From Muribaculaceae bacterium (lineage in GTDB: Bacteria > Bacteroidota > Bacteroidia > Bacteroidales > Muribaculaceae): 56,517 nt of DNA. The notes beneath the pieces were generated by a model that saw nothing but the letters and a program-made list of their open reading frames with translations, ran no database searches and was not told the origin of the DNA. Below, one piece after another: positions 25,698 to 34,017 of the stretch (its first letter is position 1; the number at the start of each line of letters is the position of its first letter). The stretch is from positions 1 through 56,517 of the forward strand of contig JAFLTP010000019.1 in assembly GCA_022510405.1 (NCBI GenBank), read 5' to 3'. A program made the translations under genes and the position numbers.

Positions 25698-27191
25698 ATG
25701 AGTAACGAAAAAACAGCCATCGGAAGTGCCTCGGAGCTTTTGCGTGACAAGGCCTGGGCAAGATGGACCGCACTTATTTTGCTTGCAGGGGCAATGTTTT
25801 TTGCTTATATCTTTGTGGACGTCCTATCCCCCTTGCAGGAATACCTTCAGAGCACAAAAGGATGGGATCCGGATGCATACGGACGTTTCGCCGGTTCGGA
25901 AACATTCCTCAATGTATTCGTGTTCTTCCTGATTTTCGCCGGTATCATCCTTGACAAGATGGGCGTGAGATTCACTGCCATCCTCTCAGGTTCGGTGATG
26001 TTTGCCGGTGGTTTCATAAATTACTATGCATTGACTGATGCGTTCCAGAACAGTGGCCTATACAATTTTATGGACCACTTCGTGAATCTACCCAACACCT
26101 GGTGGAATATAACTCCGTTCTACGACGGTATGCCGGCTTCCGCAAAGCTATCGGCAATCGGTTTCATGATATTCGGTTGCGGTTGTGAAATGGCAGGTAT
26201 CACAGTATCCAGAGGTATCGTGAAATGGTTCCAAGGCAAGGAAATGGCTTTGGCAATGGGTACAGAGATGGCGCTTGCACGTGTTGGAGTGGCAGCCGTG
26301 GTGCTTGGTTCTCCTTTTATCGCAACACTTGGCGGAAACATCAGCGTTTCACGTTCAGTAGCATTCTCTGTATTGTTGCTTCTCATCGGTCTCATTTCAT
26401 TCATTGTGTATGCCTTCATGGATAAGAAACTCGAGACAGAGATGGGTACGAACGGAGAAGAGAAGGACGACCCGTTCAAGATTTCCGATCTGAAATACAT
26501 CTTCTCCTCGAAGGTGTTCTGGATCGTGTCTTTGCTATGCGTGCTTTATTATTCGGCAATATTCCCGTTCCAGAAATATGCGATCAACATGCTACAATGC
26601 AACCTTGGCGTGACAGCTCAGGAAGCGGGATTCGTTTTCTTTGTGTTCCCGTTGGGTGCTGCAGCAGTAACGCCGATTTTGGGTAATTATCTCGACAAGA
26701 AAGGCAAAGGAGCCACGATGCTTATTTTCGGAGCGATTTTAATGATAATCTGTCACCTCACCTTCGCTTTGGTATTGCCAGCCACCCAGTCGGAAATCGT
26801 GGCATACGGTGCCATCATACTTTTAGGTATCAGTTTCTCATTGGTTCCCGCATCTCTATGGCCATCAGTTCCAAAGTTGGTTGACAACAAACTACTCGGT
26901 TCAGCGTATGCAGTGATTTTCTGGATCCAAAATATCGGTCTTTATGCATTCCCGATGATTATAGGGGCAGTTTTGACCGGTACCAACCCCGGAGTCGAGA
27001 ACCCGTTGGACTACAATTATACAGTGCCAATGCTTGTGTTTGCCGGTCTGGGAGTTTTAGCCCTTATACTTGGTGTGACACTCAAGGCACTTGACGCCAA
27101 GAACCATTACGGCCTTGAACTTCCGAACATCAAGAGCGAAGAGGCCATGGAAGAAGCCTTGGGGGCAGAAGTGGTTGCTGCTGAAGAATAA
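25698..27191 (+). CDS. Major facilitator superfamily transporter
   Basis: A 497-residue protein with about 12 hydrophobic helices and a charged central loop (about 235-260, KKLETEMGTNGEEKDDP). GIILDKMGVRFT after helix 2 is the MFS motif A. The substrate is not evident; the sequence looks distantly like the MFSD1/oxalate-antiporter side of the superfamily, a weak impression only. The stop codon overlaps the ATG of a 92-residue membrane protein by one base (TAATG), which suggests the two are made together. Confidence 0.88.
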   Translation: MSNEKTAIGSASELLRDKAWARWTALILLAGAMFFAYIFVDVLSPLQEYLQSTKGWDPDAYGRFAGSETFLNVFVFFLIFAGIILDKMGVRFTAILSGSVMFAGGFINYYALTDAFQNSGLYNFMDHFVNLPNTWWNITPFYDGMPASAKLSAIGFMIFGCGCEMAGITVSRGIVKWFQGKEMALAMGTEMALARVGVAAVVLGSPFIATLGGNISVSRSVAFSVLLLLIGLISFIVYAFMDKKLETEMGTNGEEKDDPFKISDLKYIFSSKVFWIVSLLCVLYYSAIFPFQKYAINMLQCNLGVTAQEAGFVFFVFPLGAAAVTPILGNYLDKKGKGATMLIFGAILMIICHLTFALVLPATQSEIVAYGAIILLGISFSLVPASLWPSVPKLVDNKLLGSAYAVIFWIQNIGLYAFPMIIGAVLTGTNPGVENPLDYNYTVPMLVFAGLGVLALILGVTLKALDAKNHYGLELPNIKSEEAMEEALGAEVVAAEE

Positions 27192-27469
27192 TGAAAAATC
27201 CATTACAGTCGACCCTTGTTGCGTGGATAGCCCTATTTATAGTGGTTATAGTGATCATTTTCACGTTTCAATACCGGCAGCAATGGTGGAGCTTCATAGA
27301 TTTATTCTTCGCCTTCATGATGGTGTTTTGCCAGTTGGCCGGGCTTTATATCGGAAGGTTCAATCCCTATGCCGGAAAAACCTTGCAAAATATAGCGGCA
27401 TGGTGTCTTGGACTGATGATACTGGCCTTTATAGGCGAATATATAGCCTACCAAGTGCTAATCCCATGA
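27191..27469 (+). CDS. Small three-helix membrane protein coupled to the MFS gene
   Basis: A 92-residue protein with three hydrophobic stretches (about 9-28, 35-53 and 68-90) and short charged ends. It begins at the stop of the transporter gene with a one-base overlap and ends before an intrinsic terminator, so the two form a two-gene unit. It may be a stabilising or regulatory subunit of the transporter; this is an inference from position only. I do not recognise the family. Confidence 0.75.
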   Translation: MKNPLQSTLVAWIALFIVVIVIIFTFQYRQQWWSFIDLFFAFMMVFCQLAGLYIGRFNPYAGKTLQNIAAWCLGLMILAFIGEYIAYQVLIP

Positions 27470-27497
27470 ACCTGTAGTTTAAAAGATCTATAATCAT

Positions 27498-27537
27498 AAA
27501 AGATTGCGACCGATAAATATTGGTTGCAATCTTTTTA
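27498..27537 (+). terminator. Intrinsic terminator of the MFS unit
   Basis: AAAAGATTGCGACC (27498-27511) pairs with GGTTGCAATCTTTT (27522-27535) with one G-T pair, and ends in a T run. Confidence 0.85.
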
Positions 27538-27573
27538 TACGTATAATTGGTAACTTAATATTTTTGTTTTATT

Positions 27574-27581
27574 TATTTTTG
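27574..27581 (+). promoter_or_regulatory. Candidate -7 box of the addBA pair
   Basis: TATTTTTG, 25 nt upstream of the ATG at 27606. The nearest TTG (27547-27549) is 24 nt away, slightly too far. Confidence 0.35.
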
Positions 27582-27605
27582 CTACGTTATTAATCCCACT
27601 AAGAT

Positions 27606-30323
27606 ATGCTGGTATATTATTTCCCCGAAAAGAAAGGAGCGGTCTATATTGCTCCGGTTCATCAGAATTTGATAATGATGGATTCGACAGTAGTCGGAAC
27701 CGACGGATTGGTTAAACTGTTAGAAGACAGATGTGGTATCTATCATCATGAAATATCCTTCAACAGAAGAATGTGTCGGTGGTATGAGATCATGAAGCCA
27801 TGGCTTGATGACAACAAGGAAAACATACTATATAAGTCTTATTCCCTTAACCAACTTTCGATGGCAAAACAGATGTTGAAATGGAGGGACGATTTAAGAA
27901 TGGCCGGCTGGGATTTTTCAATTAAGGAAGGCAGGTCACGTCTTGGTGCATTGGCGGCTATAGAGCAGAAATTCGATTATCCCGGGTTGGCCGACCGTTT
28001 GATAAAGGTTACAGCTGAAGTGAAGAAAATGCCGGAAGATTGTTTCTCCGACATTGAAATATCACTGCCGTATGAGAAGCATCTGCTACATTCCCTACCA
28101 CTTGAATTGATCAACGTGCTGGAAAAGAAAGGAGTTAAAGTCAGGGTAAATAAGCAATCAAACCACAAGGATGGAAGTAATTTAGCCAAAATAGCATCCT
28201 TGCTGAATGACAAGGACGGCAAAAAAGAAATAACCCTGAATTCCAACGACCCATCCTTCCGTGTCTTGGAATTTAAGTCAAGGAAAGAAGAGGAGGAATA
28301 TCTGGTGGTTAAGCCGCCGTTGAAAAATGCCTTATGGATAGTGTCTGACAATAAATCATTCGATAACAGACTCGAGGCGCATGGAAAACCGGCCACGGGA
28401 TCTGAAATAATAACCAGGTCGAGGATCACCGGATTGCTAAAACTTATCATAACCCTGTATTTACGGCCTTTGGACATACGCAACATAGTGGAATGGCTCT
28501 CGTCTCCCTATAATCCATTACCTGCAAAATTCCGTTACGCACTTGCTGAAGAGGTTGCTTCTACCGGTGGGTATAATAACCCGGGAAGCAAAGCAATAGT
28601 GGAAGATTTCATTTCAGGGAAATATGTGACATCAAAAAATGAAGAGGAGAAAATAGAAGAGATTTCCAAAAAGAAAATCCGGGAGAGAACTACTCAAGTC
28701 GAGCACTTCATACCATATTTTTATAGAAAAAAGAGCATATCAGATTTACAAAAGTCGTTGGATGCTCTTTCATCCTGGGCTTCAAGATTTACCCACCATC
28801 TCAAAGACGAACAGGACAAAGATGCTCTTTTGCGTCAGTTCAATGCATTGGTTGACGGCATTAGCAACCTTCAATTGCTGATGCACGGAGAGGATAAAGA
28901 AATAGAGGCCCGGACCCTCCTAAAATGGTGTGATGAAGTGATACCGGAAGTTTCACTTCGTCAATATCCGGCCATGATTGGCGGCGAACAGGTAGTGACT
29001 TCTCCGGGAGACATCGCGATGCCTGCGGAGGATATTTTGTGGCTTGGGCTCGAGGGTATGAATTCTTCAGAGCCGGAATGTTCATTTTTGCTTCCCGGAG
29101 AAAGGGATCAAATTAAAGATCATGCCAAATTCACAGATCCTCAGAAGGAAACAGAAGTTAAGGCTATACTTGAAACGATGCCGTTCCAAATGGCAGAAAA
29201 CTCTTTGACCATCACGTTTGCCGATAAAAGGGGAGGGGAAGATCTTACTGCCAATCCTCTCTTGTTGCGATTGAAATGCCAGATCAAGAATCTTGAAGAA
29301 TTCATTACATCCATAGAAATCTTAGATGTGAGTGAAGAACTTGTTGAAAAGGTTGACAATAAAAAATATCTACCGGAATTCAAGATTTCAGACACCTCAA
29401 AAATTAACTTCCCGCAAGTGATGAGCGCTTCATCGCTTGACAGCATAATTTATAATCCCTTTGATTTCTTCTTTGAAAGGATTTTGGGTATAAAGGCAGC
29501 GGGTATGGCAAATCTGCCGGGTTTGGAACAAACAAAAGGTACTGTGGCACATAACGTCATAGCCGCTTTATTTAACAAAAGCAACGAGGAAAATGTGAAA
29601 CCTGTTTCAATTCTTGAAAAAGAATATGACCAATTGTTTGATTCGGCAATTTCGGAGGCGGGTGCCATTTTAATGTTGCCGGAAAATCTCATTGACACAA
29701 AGATCTTCAAGATGCAACTTCAGGAATGTCTTGAAAATCTTATAGACATCATAGAGAACAATAATCTCAGAGTGGTGGAGTGCGAGGGCAATAGAGCCAA
29801 GTCTATAGGCATCACCGAAGGAAATGACGAAGGCAATGATTTAACGGGATTCATGGATATGATTCTTGAGGATGAAGACGGGAAATCAGTAGTGTTTGAT
29901 TTCAAGTGGAGCACAGGATGGTATTATAGAAAACTTCTTGACAACGACCGGTCGTTGCAGTTGGCGGTTTATTCGGAGTTGCTGAAAGGACTTCCGGAAG
30001 ACCCGGACTCATACACTGCATATTTCTTCATGCCAAAAGGAGAATTGGTTACCAGATCTTCACATTTCAAAGGCAGCAACATAAAAATTGTTGGACAAGC
30101 ATCAACACCGCATCTGTTTGTTAAGATAGTAAACTCATATAGATATCGACGTCAGCAGATATTGAATGGAGCCTTGGAAGGTTTCGACGGCGGACCTCTT
30201 GAAAAACTCCAATATCATATTGATACAGTAGCACAGGATCTTCTGCCATTGGTGGCGCCTGATGAAGATGAGATTAAGAAAGTGAATGGTTTATCAGCAT
30301 ACGGAATTTTTAAAGGCATATGA
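27606..30323 (+). CDS. addB: AddB-like PD-(D/E)XK nuclease subunit
   Basis: Partner of an AddA-type helicase-nuclease in double-strand break repair. The 905-residue protein has a C-terminal RecB-like nuclease: KGTVAHNVIAALF (His), GFMDMILEDEDGK and VFDFKWS (the D...DxK metal site), and SLQLAVYSELL. It differs from B. subtilis AddB in two ways. There is no Walker A motif at the N-terminus. The four cysteines that hold an iron-sulfur cluster are missing: the usual YxxCP-type segment reads IIYNPFDFFF, and no cysteine follows the nuclease motifs. The stop overlaps addA by four bases. Confidence 0.85.
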   Translation: MLVYYFPEKKGAVYIAPVHQNLIMMDSTVVGTDGLVKLLEDRCGIYHHEISFNRRMCRWYEIMKPWLDDNKENILYKSYSLNQLSMAKQMLKWRDDLRMAGWDFSIKEGRSRLGALAAIEQKFDYPGLADRLIKVTAEVKKMPEDCFSDIEISLPYEKHLLHSLPLELINVLEKKGVKVRVNKQSNHKDGSNLAKIASLLNDKDGKKEITLNSNDPSFRVLEFKSRKEEEEYLVVKPPLKNALWIVSDNKSFDNRLEAHGKPATGSEIITRSRITGLLKLIITLYLRPLDIRNIVEWLSSPYNPLPAKFRYALAEEVASTGGYNNPGSKAIVEDFISGKYVTSKNEEEKIEEISKKKIRERTTQVEHFIPYFYRKKSISDLQKSLDALSSWASRFTHHLKDEQDKDALLRQFNALVDGISNLQLLMHGEDKEIEARTLLKWCDEVIPEVSLRQYPAMIGGEQVVTSPGDIAMPAEDILWLGLEGMNSSEPECSFLLPGERDQIKDHAKFTDPQKETEVKAILETMPFQMAENSLTITFADKRGGEDLTANPLLLRLKCQIKNLEEFITSIEILDVSEELVEKVDNKKYLPEFKISDTSKINFPQVMSASSLDSIIYNPFDFFFERILGIKAAGMANLPGLEQTKGTVAHNVIAALFNKSNEENVKPVSILEKEYDQLFDSAISEAGAILMLPENLIDTKIFKMQLQECLENLIDIIENNNLRVVECEGNRAKSIGITEGNDEGNDLTGFMDMILEDEDGKSVVFDFKWSTGWYYRKLLDNDRSLQLAVYSELLKGLPEDPDSYTAYFFMPKGELVTRSSHFKGSNIKIVGQASTPHLFVKIVNSYRYRRQQILNGALEGFDGGPLEKLQYHIDTVAQDLLPLVAPDEDEIKKVNGLSAYGIFKGI

Positions 30324-33300
30324 AAAATATAAAATATAAAAGTGCGGGAGCCGGGAGCGGCAAGACTTATTATCTCACCCATGTATTGTCTGACCTTATT
30401 AAAGAAGGAAAAGTCAGACCCGATCAAGTAATCCTCACCACCTTCACCAAGAAGGCTGCCAATGATTTTAAAGAAAAATCAAAGAAGGTGTTGTATGAAA
30501 ACGGTCTCTATGAGGCCGCTTCCCAACTTGACAATGCCTTGATCGGCACCATCCATAGCGTGGCGATGAACCTTATAGGCAAATACTGGTTCTTCCTGGG
30601 ACTGTCGCCTGCATTGGACACTATAGCTGAAAAAGATACCTCTTTATATCAATCACAATCTTTGAGCACCTTGGCCACAACCGGGGAAATTAAATTTCTC
30701 AAGGATTTTGTACGCAAAATGGATATCAGGGAGACATATGGTTTCGGTGCGAAAGGGGAAAAATATGATTACAACTTCTGGAAAAAGCCTTTGAAAACAA
30801 TCATCGCTATGGCCACTAACCATTCAGTGGTATCATTCGATAAAAGCAGGAGAGAGTCAAAAGAATTTTTCAAAACATTCGTGAGCAAAAACGCACCCGA
30901 TAAATTACCGACCGGAAACGAACTGAAGGCTTTTATCGAGGAGCTTAAGAATCTTCCGGCCGCTTTGAATTCTCAAGAAAGAAAGAATATGATCAAAACA
31001 TTGGAAGATGGAATGCGTCATCCCAATTTTCCGTATTACCTTGTATTTGAAAAATTCGCTACAAAACTCCCAAAGGCTACGCAGGAGAATTTCTCTGAGA
31101 TCGTGAACAAGGCAAAGAAATTCGGGAATGTGTGGCAGTCTGTTCAGGTTTATGAGATGATGGAGAAATTCATCGACCTAATGTTTGACCTTGCAGAAAG
31201 ATGGAGAACCGAGTATGATAAATACAAAAGAGACCATAACCTTCTTGACTTCAACGATCAGGAAAAATATTTCCTTGAGTTGCTTGAGAATGAAGAGGTG
31301 TCAAAAGAGATCTCTAAAGAATTCAAATATGTGTTTGTGGATGAATTCCAGGATTGCTCTCCGATACAGGTGAAAATATTCAGAAAATTGTCTGAACTTG
31401 TTGAGGAATCATTCTGGGTAGGGGATAACAAGCAGGCTATCTACGGTTTCCGAGCGTCGGATACAGAACTCACGGAGACAGTTGTGGAAATCCTTGACAA
31501 TTCAAAAGAAAACAACAACAAGGTAGAAACGCTTGACACCTCATACCGTTCGGTGGAATCTATTGTGAAATGTTGCAATAAAATGTTCAAGGACGCTTTC
31601 AATGAACTCCCGGAAGAGAGAGTGGTATTGAACCCCAAAAGAAAGGATCTCCAAGACAAGAAGTCTCTTTTGATATGGGAGGATTCCTCTCCTGATTCCG
31701 TGACAGTCGGTATAAAAGATCTGATAGAGAAGGGAGAAAAACCATCCGACATTGCTGTGCTGGCTCGAAAAAGTTATGCCTTGAACGACTTGGCTAAGAA
31801 GCTTGATGATAATGGAGTGGTTGTAAATCGTGAGAATTTGAGTGTAGCCGAATCGGAGGTGTGGCCACTCGTTTCCGCGATATTGAATCTTGTGGACAAT
31901 GATACCAACCACTTGGCAAAGGCCACCATAGGATTCTTGACAGAACCCGGATATGACACAGAAAATATCATAGGGAAAGTTCTTGCCTCCATTGATGAGG
32001 AAGGGAAAAGGCATTTGGAATTCCTTGACAGTATCCCTTTGGTGGACCGGGTGTTAAAAGTCAGTAAGAAACACCGCCATCAATCAGTGGCAAAATTGGT
32101 GGAATCCGTATTGATTGAATCCAATGTATATGAAGAGGCGAAAAAGATAGTGACCGGTGATGAAGCCGAAAGAGTCATCGACACCATAATTTCAGCTGCA
32201 GAAAGTTATGAGGAAAGTGCCTTAAGGTTGGGATTCGTACCTACGATTTCTGGTTTGGGTTCCTATATTTCCGAGGAAGAGATCATTGTGCCCGGTAACC
32301 CTGATGGGGTTAATCTTCTTACGATACACTCATCCAAAGGTCTGGAATGGAAAAATGTTATTCTGCTGGATACATTCGAGGATCCCTCAAATCTAAAGGA
32401 TTTCATAAAAAAAGATGTATTCGGGGTGCATTTCCATAAAGCGACTAAGCCGACATTGAAGGACCTTTTCCCGGAAGTGTATATCACCCTTTTGCCCTAT
32501 GTTTATGGTGAAGGCAATACCAACATTCCGCGTTTCGTCACCAATGCTCTTATGAATGAAGAAAACAAGGAAGAGATGGAATCAATGGTGAAAGAGAAGA
32601 TTCTTGAAGAAACTCGCATCCTATATGTGGCATTCACCAGGGCATCCGATGCTTTGATTTTGGTGGAAATGTCGAAAAAGAATTATCCTTTCAAGTGGCT
32701 TGAAGTGTCAAATATTAAAAATGCGGATTCATCGGATAATTTGAAACAGAACTATAATTTCCAAATTGAATCTTTGGCAGTGTCAGAGGATTCTCCGGTA
32801 AAGAAGCCGGACCCAAAGAAAGAGCATACTTTCCTATCTTCGGAATTGAAAACTTTTGCGACAAGAGATTTTACACCAAGCAGTGTGGAAGGATTGAAAC
32901 CTATCAAGAAACATTATGATTTCAAGCAGCGCATATCTTTCAATGTATTGCCGGCAGGAATGGATGAAGCGGATTTGGGTAACTGTATCCATCATGTGTT
33001 CCAAATGTTTGAACACCTGACACCCTCCGAAGAATTGATTGAGAAAGTTACCCATGCACATGGATTCAGTGATTCCCTAAGCAATCCACAACAAATCTCA
33101 AGGGCTTGGCAGAATCTTATGGAGACAATGGAGAAACTTCACGGCAGAATTCTTAATCATAAACATGAGGTGCCTTTCCGTCATCAACTTAATGGGCAAG
33201 TTTTCAACGGCAGCATAGATATGACATTAGAAACAGAAATGGGCACAGTATTGATAGACTTCAAAAGTTGTCCTATGGGAGGAAGAGTGTTGGAAAAAGA

Positions 33301-33439
33301 AAATCCCCATTATGCTGGCTATTACGGAGGCCAATTAGGATGTTATGCCTCTGCCTTGACAACAGCTGGTAAAAAGCCAATTTCCTCGTATATCTATTAT
33401 CCTATATCGGGAATCCTCGTAGAATTGGATATGGATTAG
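30320..33439 (+). CDS. addA: AddA-like UvrD/Rep helicase-nuclease subunit
   Basis: A 1039-residue superfamily 1 helicase: Walker A AGAGSGKT (9-16), Walker B FVDEFQDCSP, motif IV-like GDNKQAIYGFRASD, LLTIHSSKGLEWKNVIL and RILYVAFTRASDALIL. The C-terminal nuclease has GNCIHHVFQMFEHL, NGSIDMTLETEMGTVLIDFKS and GGQLGCYASAL. Both subunits thus keep a nuclease site, as in AddAB, unlike RecBCD. It processes DNA ends for RecA-dependent repair. It overlaps addB by ATGA (30320-30323) and ends at a strong hairpin. Confidence 0.93.
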   Translation: MKNIKYKSAGAGSGKTYYLTHVLSDLIKEGKVRPDQVILTTFTKKAANDFKEKSKKVLYENGLYEAASQLDNALIGTIHSVAMNLIGKYWFFLGLSPALDTIAEKDTSLYQSQSLSTLATTGEIKFLKDFVRKMDIRETYGFGAKGEKYDYNFWKKPLKTIIAMATNHSVVSFDKSRRESKEFFKTFVSKNAPDKLPTGNELKAFIEELKNLPAALNSQERKNMIKTLEDGMRHPNFPYYLVFEKFATKLPKATQENFSEIVNKAKKFGNVWQSVQVYEMMEKFIDLMFDLAERWRTEYDKYKRDHNLLDFNDQEKYFLELLENEEVSKEISKEFKYVFVDEFQDCSPIQVKIFRKLSELVEESFWVGDNKQAIYGFRASDTELTETVVEILDNSKENNNKVETLDTSYRSVESIVKCCNKMFKDAFNELPEERVVLNPKRKDLQDKKSLLIWEDSSPDSVTVGIKDLIEKGEKPSDIAVLARKSYALNDLAKKLDDNGVVVNRENLSVAESEVWPLVSAILNLVDNDTNHLAKATIGFLTEPGYDTENIIGKVLASIDEEGKRHLEFLDSIPLVDRVLKVSKKHRHQSVAKLVESVLIESNVYEEAKKIVTGDEAERVIDTIISAAESYEESALRLGFVPTISGLGSYISEEEIIVPGNPDGVNLLTIHSSKGLEWKNVILLDTFEDPSNLKDFIKKDVFGVHFHKATKPTLKDLFPEVYITLLPYVYGEGNTNIPRFVTNALMNEENKEEMESMVKEKILEETRILYVAFTRASDALILVEMSKKNYPFKWLEVSNIKNADSSDNLKQNYNFQIESLAVSEDSPVKKPDPKKEHTFLSSELKTFATRDFTPSSVEGLKPIKKHYDFKQRISFNVLPAGMDEADLGNCIHHVFQMFEHLTPSEELIEKVTHAHGFSDSLSNPQQISRAWQNLMETMEKLHGRILNHKHEVPFRHQLNGQVFNGSIDMTLETEMGTVLIDFKSCPMGGRVLEKENPHYAGYYGGQLGCYASALTTAGKKPISSYIYYPISGILVELDMD

Positions 33440-33507
33440 ATTTAGAGCCCGATGCCGAATTTAAGTTAAATCAGCTACTGGATAATAACTGTATTATAAA
33501 AAAATGA

Positions 33508-33546
33508 CCGACGAATATTATTCGAAATATTCGTCGGCTATTTTTT
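33508..33546. terminator. Bidirectional terminator overlapping a coding 3' end
   Basis: A perfect 12-bp inverted repeat, CCGACGAATATT (33508-33519) and AATATTCGTCGG (33526-33537), followed by CTATTTTTTC on the plus strand and by TCATTTTTTT on the minus strand. It serves addA and the convergent gene; the right arm codes for the last residues of the latter (stop at 33518). Confidence 0.88.
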
Positions 33547-33865
33547 CAATTTTGTCAAGGTCGGGAACAGAAGTGTTCGGACCAGTTGGTTTCAATAATT
33601 CTTTGATAGGATAGAAGTCGGGATCTTCCTTTTCCTGGAAATCTGAAGCGCTCATTGTTTCGTCGCCCTGTGCATAGGCTGCATCCTCGAAAGCCTCTTC
33701 GGAATCACCGATTCCTTCGAGCATCGCGCTGCCATCTATAGCCTCCACATAAAGGAGTTCGGGGTTAACACGAATCTGCGGGTTATCATCGAATCTGTCG
33801 AAATTGTCGATATATTCTTGTACCAGGTCGGATATTGCCTTAACAAAAGTTCTGCGGTCGATCAT
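33518..33865 (-). CDS. Small acidic cytoplasmic protein of unknown function
   Basis: A 115-residue, strongly acidic protein (many Asp and Glu, e.g. EEAFEDAAYAQGDE) with no signal peptide or membrane segment. The N-terminus MIDRRTFVKAISDLVQEYIDNFDRFDDNPQIRVNP-like start looks like a short helix followed by a structured core, the C-terminus by an Asp/Glu-rich linker ending IADEYFE. I do not recognise a known family. It is a single gene; a TTTAAAC-type repeat lies directly before its ATG and a terminator hairpin overlaps its end. Confidence 0.72.
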   Translation of the reverse strand: MIDRRTFVKAISDLVQEYIDNFDRFDDNPQIRVNPELLYVEAIDGSAMLEGIGDSEEAFEDAAYAQGDETMSASDFQEKEDPDFYPIKELLKPTGPNTSVPDLDKIEKIADEYFE

Positions 33866-33868
33866 GTT

Positions 33869-33897
33869 TTTAAAGTTTAAAGTGTAAAGTTTAAAGT
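33869..33897. repeat. TTTAAAC-type repeat before the 33865 start codon
   Basis: About 30 bp of AAAGTTT/AAAGTGT units, third occurrence of this heptamer family in the window, within a few bases of an ATG. Confidence 0.7.
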
Positions 33898-33952
33898 TAG
33901 TGCACCCGGTAGCAGGCCTTGAAGGCTGACGAATGGGTGGGATTCATATAAT

Positions 33953-33986
33953 AAACAAAAGAGCTGATGATTAGGTTCAGCTCTTT
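33953..33986 (-). terminator. Intrinsic terminator of the TonB-dependent receptor gene
   Basis: AAAGAGCTGA (33958-33967) and TCAGCTCTTT (33977-33986) form a 10-bp stem; on the minus strand it is followed by TGTTTATT. Confidence 0.75.
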
Positions 33987-34017
33987 CTATGATATCAAAT
34001 ATACACTCAAAACTTTA

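Noticed and set aside
27606..33439. Phage-defence system built on the nuclease/helicase pair
   Set aside because: Domain order, sizes, the 4-bp overlap and both nuclease motifs fit the housekeeping AddAB repair enzyme, and no further defence genes adjoin it.
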